A stretch of 5,060 bases of DNA from FEN-1219 sp036274615 (GTDB taxonomy: Bacteria; Pseudomonadota; Gammaproteobacteria; Steroidobacterales; Rariloculaceae): the NCBI GenBank assembly GCA_036274615.1, contig DASUFK010000018.1:1-5060 (forward strand), written 5' to 3'. The translations under genes were made by a program, and so were the position numbers. The notes beneath the pieces were generated by a model. The model searched no databases. It was not told where the DNA came from and was given only the letters and a program-made list of their open reading frames with translations. Of this stretch, positions 1-5,060 are shown one piece after another (the stretch's first letter is position 1; the number at the start of each line of letters is the position of its first letter).

Positions 1-960
1 TTTCCGGCGATCGAGAAGTTCGACGAGATTCCGCAGCCGAAGAGCACGCCGGCCACGGCGTTTCTGTCGGTGATGGAGGGCTGCAGCAAGGCGTGCTCGT
101 ACTGCATCGTGCCCACCACGCGCGGCAAGGAGATCAGCCGGTCGTTCGCCGACGTGATGGCGGAGGCGCGGCGATTGGCGGCGCTCGGTGCGGCCGAGAT
201 CACGCTGCTCGGCCAGAACGTGAACGCGTACAAGGGCGCCACGAGCGGACGGGCAAAGGCCGATCTCGCCACGCTGATCCGCGAGATCGCCACGATCGAC
301 GGCGTGGAGCGCATCCGCTTCACCACCTCGCACCCGGCACAGTTCAACGACGCGCTCGTCGAGGCCTACGCCGACGTCGACAAGCTCGCGAGCTACTTGC
401 ACTTGCCGGTGCAGAGCGGCTCGGATCGCGTGCTCAAGCTCATGAAGCGCGGCTACACCGCTGCCAAGTACGTCGCGAAGATCGAGAAGCTCAAGCGGGC
501 GCGCCCGGGTATCTCGATCGCCACCGACTTCATCGTGGGCTATCCGGGCGAGACGGAGCAGGACTTCGAAGAGACGCTCGAGCTCACCCGCACCGTCGGC
601 TTCGACCAATCCTTCAGCTTCATCTACAGCCCGCGGCCCGGCACGCCCGCCGCGGAGCTCGAGGATCTGCCGTACGAGATCAAGCAGAAACGCCTGGAGC
701 GCCTGCAGGCGCTGCTCAACGAGCAGGCCGCTGCGATCAGCGCGAGCATGGTGGGGTCGGTGCAGCGCATCCTGGTGGAGAAGACTTCGGTGAAGAGCGC
801 GCGCGAGCTCGCCGGCAAGACCGAGAACAACCGCTGGGTCAATTTCGCGGGGGATCCGCGGCTCGTCGGCCGGTTCGTCGACGTGGTGATCACCGAGCCC
901 ATGCGCAATTCGTTGAGGGGTCGCCTCGTTGCCGGCGCGACAGAGAAGTCCGTTGCCTGA
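1..960 (+). CDS. miaB: tRNA-2-methylthio-N6-dimethylallyladenosine synthase MiaB, C-terminal part (5' end outside window)
   Basis: Radical-SAM methylthiotransferase that converts i6A37 to ms2i6A37 in tRNAs reading UNN codons. The frame is open from base 1, so the 319 residues seen are the C-terminal two thirds of a protein that is about 450-475 residues in the family. The radical-SAM cluster motif CSKACSYC (Cx3Cx2C) is intact, with its cysteine codons at 82, 94 and 103, inside the typical MEGC...YCIVPTTRG context. Further family signatures are LLGQNVNAY, HLPVQSGSDRVLKLMKRGY, the DFIVGYPGETEQDFEETL block and FSFIYSPRPGTPAA. The last 70 or so residues (about nt 750-935) look like the TRAM RNA-binding domain. 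The N-terminal UPF0004 domain with the auxiliary-cluster cysteines lies upstream and cannot be checked. No frameshift or missing motif is seen. MiaB is preferred over its relatives MtaB and RimO because of motif wording and because phoH-ybeY follows, its usual neighbourhood. Confidence 0.96.
   Translation, partial: FPAIEKFDEIPQPKSTPATAFLSVMEGCSKACSYCIVPTTRGKEISRSFADVMAEARRLAALGAAEITLLGQNVNAYKGATSGRAKADLATLIREIATIDGVERIRFTTSHPAQFNDALVEAYADVDKLASYLHLPVQSGSDRVLKLMKRGYTAAKYVAKIEKLKRARPGISIATDFIVGYPGETEQDFEETLELTRTVGFDQSFSFIYSPRPGTPAAELEDLPYEIKQKRLERLQALLNEQAAAISASMVGSVQRILVEKTSVKSARELAGKTENNRWVNFAGDPRLVGRFVDVVITEPMRNSLRGRLVAGATEKSVA
915..920 (+). promoter_or_regulatory. Candidate ribosome binding site for phoH (GAGGGG)
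   Basis: GAGGGG lies inside the miaB end, 8 nt before the TTG at 929. A second, weaker purine run, AGAGAAG at 942-948, lies 4 nt before the alternative TTG at 953. The stronger GAGG core supports the upstream start, while the 8-nt gene overlap given by 953 is the more common arrangement. The start therefore stays undecided between the two. Confidence 0.4.
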
Positions 961-1975
961 CGTCGCGCACGGGGCGGAGACCGGGTCGCTCGTCCTTCAG
1001 CCGGACGATTCGCGGCGGCTGGCGTCGCTCGCCGGGCAGTTCGACGAGCACCTGCGCCAGATCGAGCGGGCGCTCGGCGTCGTGATCAAGAATCGCGGCA
1101 ACCGCTTCGAGCTCGAAGGTTCCGACGCGGCCGTCGAGCGCGGCCGCCGCGTCCTCGAGGACTTGTACGAGCTCACCGCGGAAGAGGACGTGGACTCCGA
1201 GCGCGTGCACATCGCCATCGCGGAGCATCAACGCGCGGACGCGGGCGACGCCAAGGACGGGCTCACGATACACACACGCCGGCGCAGCGTGCGCGCGCGC
1301 GGCCCGAATCAGATCGCGTACACGCGCGCGATGCGCGAGCGCGACCTCACGTTCGGCATCGGCCCGGCGGGCACCGGCAAGACCTTCCTTGCGGTGGCCG
1401 CGGCCGTGGAAGCGCTGAGCACCGACGCCGTGCGCCGCATCGTGCTCGTGCGTCCCGCCGTGGAAGCCGGCGAGCGCCTGGGCTTCCTGCCGGGCGACAT
1501 GACGCAGAAGATCGATCCGTATCTCAGGCCCATGTACGACGCGCTCTACGAGATGATGGGCTTCGACCGGGTGGGGCGGCTCATCGAGCGGCACGTCATC
1601 GAGATCGCGCCGCTCGCGTTCATGCGCGGCCGCACGCTCAACGAGTCGTTCGTGATTCTCGACGAGGCGCAGAACACCACGCCCGAGCAGATGAAGATGT
1701 TCTTGACGCGCATCGGCTTCGGCTCGCGTGCCGTGGTCACCGGCGACATCACGCAAACCGACCTGCCGCGCGGCAAGGAGTCGGGCTTGAAGCACGCGGG
1801 CCGCGTGCTGCGCGACGTGGACGCGATCGCGTTCGTGCACTTCACCGCCGAGGACGTGGTGCGTCATCCGCTCGTGCAGAAGATCGTGTCCGCTTACGCG
1901 CGGCACGAAACGCAAGAGGAAGACGCGCGCCGCGAGCGAAGCGACAATGACCGCGACCGCCGGGAGAACGAGTGA
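929..1975 (+). CDS. ybeZ: PhoH-family ATPase (YbeZ)
   Basis: Cytosolic P-loop ATPase of the PhoH family, encoded next to ybeY in most proteobacteria and reported to interact with YbeY in rRNA metabolism; its exact reaction is not settled. With the TTG at 929 it has 348 residues, with the TTG at 953 it has 340; E. coli YbeZ is 346. The N-terminal region (about residues 20-110) matches the family pattern LQPDDSRRLASLAGQFDEHL. The ATPase core shows Walker A GPAGTGKT at residues 145-152, the RPAVEAGERLGFLPGD block after it, Walker B FVILDEAQ with D245 and E246, and a sensor-like TGD at 271-273. The C-terminal 25 residues are highly charged (Arg/Glu/Asp) and look unstructured. No ATG start exists near the front. 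The gene overlaps the miaB end and its own stop overlaps the ybeY start, which points to one transcript and translational coupling. Confidence 0.95.
   Translation: MPARQRSPLPDVAHGAETGSLVLQPDDSRRLASLAGQFDEHLRQIERALGVVIKNRGNRFELEGSDAAVERGRRVLEDLYELTAEEDVDSERVHIAIAEHQRADAGDAKDGLTIHTRRRSVRARGPNQIAYTRAMRERDLTFGIGPAGTGKTFLAVAAAVEALSTDAVRRIVLVRPAVEAGERLGFLPGDMTQKIDPYLRPMYDALYEMMGFDRVGRLIERHVIEIAPLAFMRGRTLNESFVILDEAQNTTPEQMKMFLTRIGFGSRAVVTGDITQTDLPRGKESGLKHAGRVLRDVDAIAFVHFTAEDVVRHPLVQKIVSAYARHETQEEDARRERSDNDRDRRENE
1962..1966 (+). promoter_or_regulatory. Ribosome binding site deciding the ybeY start (GGGAG)
   Basis: GGGAG sits 5 nt before the GTG at 1972, within the last codons of phoH. The spacing is good, and the resulting GTGA overlap with the phoH stop (TGA at 1973-1975) is a classic termination-reinitiation junction. 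This supports GTG at 1972 as the ybeY start. Confidence 0.7.
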
Positions 1976-2556
1976 GCGACGCCAGTCTTGCAGTCGAAGT
2001 TCAGGACGCCTCCGGCGGCGCCCGCATGCCGCCCGCGGACAAGCTCCGCGAATGGGCGAAGCTCGCGCTCGGAGCCGAGGCTCGCGGCGAGCTCACCATC
2101 CGCATCGTCTCGAAGCGCGAGAGCGCCGAGCTCAACGCACGCTACCGCGGCAAGCGCGGGCCCACCAACGTGCTCGCGTTCTTGGCCGACGCGCCGCAAG
2201 CGTCGAAGGTCGAAGTGAAGGACGCGCCGCCGAGCGCGCCGGCGGACGCCGCGCCAAACGCCTCGCCGGACGCAGTGGCGAGCACGCCACCGGACGCAGC
2301 ACAGACCGCGCCGTCGGGCGCACCGCAGAACGAGCTGTTGCCGCTCGGCGACCTCGTGATCTGTGCGCCGGTGCTCGCGCGCGAGGCGTCCGAGCAAGGC
2401 AAGCCGCTCGAGGCGCACTGGGCGCACATCGTCATACACGGCACGCTGCATCTGCAGGGCTACGATCACGAGACGGCCGAGCAGGCCGCGATCATGGAAG
2501 GCCGCGAGCGGGAGCTGCTCGCCGGCCTGGGTTTCCGCGACCCCTACGCCGCCTGA
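1972..2556 (+). CDS. ybeY: Endoribonuclease / rRNA maturation factor YbeY with an Ala/Pro-rich insertion
   Basis: UPF0054-family metalloprotein needed for 16S rRNA 3'-end maturation and 70S quality control. The zinc-site motif HGTLHLQGYDH is complete, with ligands H156, H160 and H166, and the conserved arginine of the LNARYRGK block (R59) is present, as is PTNVLAF (residues 64-70). GDLVICAPVL marks the strand after the insertion. The protein has 194 residues; typical members have about 150-160. The extra length is a stretch at about residues 73-121, between NVLAFLAD and LLPLGDLV, rich in Ala, Pro, Ser and Asp and built of degenerate octapeptide repeats. Position 62, usually Asp in the KD(x)PTN context, is Arg here. 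The C-terminus LGFRDPYAA resembles the normal family end, so the protein does not look truncated, although its TGA stop lies within the arm of a downstream inverted repeat. Start is GTG, overlapping phoH by 4 nt. Confidence 0.94.
   Translation: MSDASLAVEVQDASGGARMPPADKLREWAKLALGAEARGELTIRIVSKRESAELNARYRGKRGPTNVLAFLADAPQASKVEVKDAPPSAPADAAPNASPDAVASTPPDAAQTAPSGAPQNELLPLGDLVICAPVLAREASEQGKPLEAHWAHIVIHGTLHLQGYDHETAEQAAIMEGRERELLAGLGFRDPYAA
2221..2340 (+). repeat. Degenerate 24-bp tandem repeat within ybeY (about five units)
   Basis: The word (C/A)GGACGC recurs at 2219, 2243, 2267 and 2291, and as CGGGCGC at 2315, each exactly 24 bp apart. In the ybeY frame this gives octapeptides starting at residue 84: DAPPSAPA, DAAPNASP, DAVASTPP, DAAQTAPS, then a decayed GAPQNELL. 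The consensus is roughly D-A-x-x-x-(A/T)-P-x. The spacing is a whole number of codons, so copy-number change would keep the frame. The encoded segment is low-complexity and probably a flexible surface loop. The repeat is seen directly; expansion by slippage or unequal recombination is an inference. Confidence 0.75.
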
Positions 2557-2644
2557 AAAATCGGGACATGTTACTTTTTCGCCCGCATGGCGGTGAGGGC
2601 GGTGGACTGCCGGGGCGAAAAAGTAACATGTCCCTATTTTTCAG
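2553..2644. repeat. Long inverted repeat (2 x 32 bp, 28-bp centre), probable REP/MITE-like element, possible bidirectional terminator
   Basis: Left arm 2553-2584 and right arm 2613-2644 are reverse complements with one mismatch in 32 (C2562 against A2635, giving AATCGGG against AATAGGG read outward-in). The arms contain the core GGGACATGTTACTTTTT and are AT-rich in a GC-rich setting. The centre (2585-2612) is G-rich and contains GGCGGTG twice, at 2589 and 2598. A further CTACG (2544-2548) and CGTAG (2647-2651) pair outside the arms. Transcribed from either strand, the structure ends in a GGGACATG-type stem followed by a T run (TATTTTT at 2634-2640 on +), so it may act as a terminator or attenuator in both directions. 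From memory, similar GGGACATGTTAC-type palindromes are scattered through proteobacterial genomes and sometimes accompany REP-associated tyrosine transposases; no transposase is present here. No clear target-site duplication is visible. Confidence 0.8.
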
Positions 2645-2666
2645 AACGTAGCGATCAGTTTCGTGC

Positions 2667-2695
2667 TTGCAAGCATCTCCACCCGATTGCAAGAT
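2667..2695 (+). promoter_or_regulatory. Weak candidate promoter for corC-lnt
   Basis: The only non-coding spacer able to hold a promoter is 2645-2708. TTGCAA (2667-2672) could be a -35 element (4 of 6) and CAAGAT (2690-2695) a -10 element (3 of 6), 17 bp apart. Transcription would then begin only a few bases before the corC ATG. The match is poor and rests mostly on the expectation that genes after a strong hairpin need their own promoter. The word TTGCAAG occurs twice here (2667-2673 and 2687-2693), 20 bp apart. Confidence 0.2.
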
Positions 2696-2708
2696 AAGAT
2701 CCACTCCG

Positions 2709-3566
2709 ATGCCCGACGAAATTCCCTCCAGTAGCGACACCGGCGTTTCCGGCTGGTTTGCGAGGCTTTTCCAAGGCCGCGCCGAAGAGGTCAAAACCAA
2801 GCAAGATCTCGCCGCGTTTCTCGCCGAGTTTCGTGATCGCGGCGTGCTCGCACCCGACGAGCTCGCGATGCTGCAAGGCGTGCTCGAAGTGTCGAGCACG
2901 CAAGTGCGCGACATCATGGTGCCGCGCAGCCACATGGTGGTAGTGGCGAAGGACGAGGAGCCGGAGAAGCTGCTCAAGACCATCATCGACTCGAATCACT
3001 CGCGCTTCCCGGTGATCGGCGACGACCGCGACGAGGTCGTCGGCATCGTGCTCGCGAAGGACGTGCTCAAGCAGTTCGTCGAGAGCCGCGAGCAATTCGA
3101 CATCGAGCCGCTGCTGCGTCCCGTGGTGTTCATCCCGGAGAGCAAGCGCTTGAACACGCTGCTCACTGAATTTCGCGAGGGCCGCAATCACATGGCCATC
3201 GTCGTCGACGAATACGGCGGCGTGTCGGGCCTTGCGACGATCGAGGACGTGCTCGAGCAGATCGTCGGCGAGATCGACGACGAGCACGATCCGGAAGAAG
3301 CCGAGTCGATCACGCCGCAGGACGGCGGCCGCTATCTCGTGCTCGCGCTCACCCGCATCGACGACTTCAATCAGTTCTTCAGCACCGACTTCAGCGACGA
3401 AGAGTACGACACCGTCGGCGGTCTCGTGATGCACGAGCTCGGCCGCTTGCCGCGCCGCGGCGAGCAGCTCGACTTCGGCGGCTACCGCTTCAAGGTGCTG
3501 CGCGGCGACCGCCGGCGCCTGCAGTCGCTCGAAGTTACGCGCCTGGCGCCGGCCGGGGCCGAGTAA
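2709..3566 (+). CDS. corC: CorC/YbeX family CBS-domain protein
   Basis: Cytosolic CBS-pair protein named for its link to CorA-dependent Mg2+/Co2+ efflux; E. coli YbeX has also been connected to ribosome and envelope homeostasis. From the ATG it has 285 residues (E. coli 292). A short variable N-terminus is followed by a helical region (about 25-60), then the first CBS domain opening with VRDIMVPRSHM (residues 66 onward) and containing HSRFPVIGDDRDEVVGIVLAKDVL. The second CBS domain runs from about 130 to 190 with RNHMAIVVDEYGGVSGLATIEDVLEQ (DEYGG at 167-171). The C-terminal CorC_HlyC transporter-associated domain (about 205-280) shows DEEYDTVGGLVMHELGRLPRRGE and the GYRFKV strand. There is no DUF21 membrane domain, as in E. 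coli CorC. The ATG at 2709 was chosen over an in-frame TTG at 2667 because it fits family length; no clear Shine-Dalgarno precedes either. lnt follows after 12 nt. Confidence 0.94.
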   Translation: MPDEIPSSSDTGVSGWFARLFQGRAEEVKTKQDLAAFLAEFRDRGVLAPDELAMLQGVLEVSSTQVRDIMVPRSHMVVVAKDEEPEKLLKTIIDSNHSRFPVIGDDRDEVVGIVLAKDVLKQFVESREQFDIEPLLRPVVFIPESKRLNTLLTEFREGRNHMAIVVDEYGGVSGLATIEDVLEQIVGEIDDEHDPEEAESITPQDGGRYLVLALTRIDDFNQFFSTDFSDEEYDTVGGLVMHELGRLPRRGEQLDFGGYRFKVLRGDRRRLQSLEVTRLAPAGAE

Positions 3567-3578
3567 CCCGCGAGCGCC

Positions 3579-5060
3579 GTGCCCCCCCAAGTCGCGAGGG
3601 CCCTGCCGTATCTCGTGAGCGGAGCCGCGGGCGCGGGGCTCGTGCTCGCGTTCGCCCCGTTCGAGCTCTTCTGGTTGGCGCCGCCGGCATTCGCGGTGCT
3701 GTTCTACGTGCTGCGCGACGCCCGGCCGCGCGAGGCGTTCCTCACGGGGTTGAGCTTCGGGCTCGGCTGTTTCGGCGCCGGAACGTATTGGACCTACATC
3801 GCGATCCACGACTTCGGCGGCGCGCCGATCGTGCTCGCGGTGGTCGTGTCGTTCGCGCTGATGCTCGTGCTGTCGTTGTTCGTGGCGCTCGCGTGCTTCG
3901 CGGCCGCGCGCTTCTTCGAAACCAACGGCGCACGCGCGTGGCTCGTCACGCTGCCCGCGCTCTGGGTGCTCGCCGAGTGGTTGCGCGGCTGGGCGTTCAC
4001 GGGCTTCGGCTGGCTCGCGGCCGGGTACAGCCAGACGAATTCCTGGCTCATGGGGTACGCGCCCGTGCTCGGGCTCTACGGCGCGAGCTTCGCCGTGGTC
4101 GCGTGCGGCGGCGCGCTGCTCGTGCTCGCGCTCGGCACCCTGCGCGAGCGCGTGGCGGCGGTGGCGGTGCTCGCGGCCGCCGCGGCCGGCGGCTTCGCGT
4201 CGACGCGTCACGAGTGGACCGAGCCGAAGGAGCGGCCGGTGACGGCCGCGCTCGTGCAGGGCGCCGTTTCGCAAGACACGAAGTGGCGGCCCGAGATGCT
4301 GCCCGGTATTCGCGATCTTTACAGCGGCCTCACCGAGCCGCTGGCGGGCACGGATCTCATCGTGTGGCCCGAAGCCGCGATCCCGGATCTCGCGGAGAAC
4401 AACAAGCGCTACTTGGCTTCGCTGCAGCTCTGGTCGGAGCAGCACGGCACGTCGCTCCTGCTCGGCATCCTGCAGCTGCCGCAGGCGCCGAAGTCGGAGA
4501 ACGAGACGTTCGAGAACGTGCTCGTCGCGCTCACGCAGTCGCGCGCAACCTACGTCAAGCGCCATCTCGTACCGTTCGGCGAGTACTACCCGGTGCCGGG
4601 CTTCGTGCGCAATTGGCTCCAGCTGCTGAACCTCCCGTACACCGACGGCGTACCCGGCGACGCAAAGCAGCCGCCGCTCGACGCGGCCGGCGAGCGGCTG
4701 GCGGTGACGATCTGCTACGACGACGTGTTCGGCGCGGAGCAGCTGCACTACCTGCCCGACGCCACGTTGCTCGTGAACGTGAGCAACGACGCGTGGTTCG
4801 GCAACTCGATCGCGCCGCACCAGCACCTGCAGATCGCGCAGATGCGCGCGGCCGAGGCGGGCCGCTACCTGCTGCGCGCCACGAACACGGGCGTGACCGC
4901 CGTGGTCGATCCTCGCGGGCAAGTGGTCGACACCATGCCGCAGTTCGAAGCGGGCGTGCTCAAGGCCACGGTGCGCGGCTACACGGGCGCGACGCCGTAC
5001 GCGCGCTGGGGCAACTATCCGGTGATCGTCGCGGCGGTGCTGCTCCTCGCCGTGCAATGG
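3579..5060 (+). CDS. lnt: Apolipoprotein N-acyltransferase Lnt (3' end outside window)
   Basis: Inner-membrane enzyme that transfers a fatty acyl chain from phospholipid to the N-terminal cysteine of apolipoproteins, the last step of lipoprotein maturation. The frame stays open from GTG 3579 to the window end, 494 codons; E. coli Lnt is 512, so little is missing. Hydrophobic segments (about residues 10-33, 35-66, 82-112, 118-138, 157-185, 189-206) form the membrane part, followed by a periplasmic nitrilase-like domain (about 220-455) and a final membrane helix beginning near 480. The nitrilase triad is E265 (VWPEAA), K327 (YVKRHLVPFGEYYP) and C379 (TICYDD), matching E267-K335-C387 of E. coli with the same K-to-C distance of 52. 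W236 and E335 correspond to W237 and E343. The residue matching E389 is Asp (D381). The corC stop is in this same frame, so the start must lie after 3566 and GTG 3579 is the first candidate; the upstream GCGAG is only a weak ribosome site. Confidence 0.95.
   Translation, partial: MPPQVARALPYLVSGAAGAGLVLAFAPFELFWLAPPAFAVLFYVLRDARPREAFLTGLSFGLGCFGAGTYWTYIAIHDFGGAPIVLAVVVSFALMLVLSLFVALACFAAARFFETNGARAWLVTLPALWVLAEWLRGWAFTGFGWLAAGYSQTNSWLMGYAPVLGLYGASFAVVACGGALLVLALGTLRERVAAVAVLAAAAAGGFASTRHEWTEPKERPVTAALVQGAVSQDTKWRPEMLPGIRDLYSGLTEPLAGTDLIVWPEAAIPDLAENNKRYLASLQLWSEQHGTSLLLGILQLPQAPKSENETFENVLVALTQSRATYVKRHLVPFGEYYPVPGFVRNWLQLLNLPYTDGVPGDAKQPPLDAAGERLAVTICYDDVFGAEQLHYLPDATLLVNVSNDAWFGNSIAPHQHLQIAQMRAAEAGRYLLRATNTGVTAVVDPRGQVVDTMPQFEAGVLKATVRGYTGATPYARWGNYPVIVAAVLLLAVQW

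Noticed and set aside
93..1085. 330-codon + frame overlapping miaB and the phoH start
   Set aside because: It runs out of frame through intact miaB and is dominated by Arg, Gly and Ala without a domain; a frame shadow.
890..1915. 341-codon open frame on the minus strand opposite phoH
   Set aside because: It mirrors the phoH coding region, is rich in Arg, His and Ala, and shows no recognisable motif; a shadow of codon bias.
2553..2644. CRISPR repeat or riboswitch
   Set aside because: Only one palindromic unit exists with no spacer array, and no known aptamer consensus is visible. A dispersed hairpin repeat or terminator fits better.
1947..2651. 234-codon + frame running through ybeY and the inverted repeat
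   Set aside because: It is out of frame with intact ybeY and its Arg/Ala-rich sequence lacks motifs. The end (KNRDMLLFRP and similar) is only the translation of the palindrome, which gives the same peptide on both strands.
2541..2655. Target-site duplication flanking the inverted repeat
   Set aside because: The flanks CTACG and CGTAG are inverted, not direct, copies, and no convincing direct repeat is seen on either side.
2655..5057. 800-codon open frame on the minus strand opposite corC and lnt
   Set aside because: It is antisense to two genes with full family motifs. Its Arg/His/Glu-rich, domainless sequence is what G/C-heavy third positions produce on the opposite strand of GC-rich genes.
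1..5060. tRNA genes, prophage or defence-system genes
   Set aside because: Coding space is filled by five housekeeping genes and the only notable spacer is the palindrome region; nothing resembling a tRNA cloverleaf, integrase or defence module was seen.

Overview
The window is a GC-rich, almost fully coding stretch of chromosome carrying five genes on the + strand in the order miaB (3' part), phoH/ybeZ, ybeY, corC/ybeX, lnt (nearly complete, cut by the window end). This is the conserved miaB-ybeZ-ybeY-ybeX-lnt block of Beta- and Gammaproteobacteria. The protein sequences, the G/C-heavy third codon positions and the TTG/GTG starts fit a high-GC beta- or gammaproteobacterium; I cannot name the genus, and the class is an inference.

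Layout: positions 1-960 hold the radical-SAM and TRAM parts of MiaB (tRNA ms2i6A37 methylthiotransferase). phoH (929 or 953 to 1975) overlaps the miaB end and begins with TTG. ybeY (1972-2556) overlaps phoH by 4 nt and begins with GTG. A long, nearly perfect inverted repeat (2553-2644) then starts on the ybeY stop codon and is followed by a 64-nt leader to corC (2709-3566). lnt (3579 onward) follows corC after 12 nt in the same reading frame, and only its last residues should lie beyond the window.

Together: MiaB and YbeY act on tRNA and rRNA/ribosome maturation, with the PhoH-family ATPase YbeZ as the usual partner of YbeY. CorC and Lnt belong to envelope physiology (a cytosolic CBS protein linked to Mg2+/Co2+ efflux or membrane homeostasis, and lipoprotein N-acylation in the inner membrane). 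Overlaps at miaB/phoH and phoH/ybeY suggest translational coupling. The hairpin element between ybeY and corC is the one break in the tight packing and may split the operon into an RNA half and an envelope half.

I do not see a new multi-gene system. The two sequence features that the gene list does not explain are (1) the 92-bp intergenic palindrome with AT-rich arms, which looks like a mobile REP/MITE-type repeat and contains the ybeY stop codon in its terminal arm, and (2) a degenerate 24-bp tandem repeat inside ybeY that encodes an Ala/Pro-rich octapeptide array and enlarges YbeY to 194 residues. A smaller point is a CYDD rather than CYE motif at the Lnt active site.
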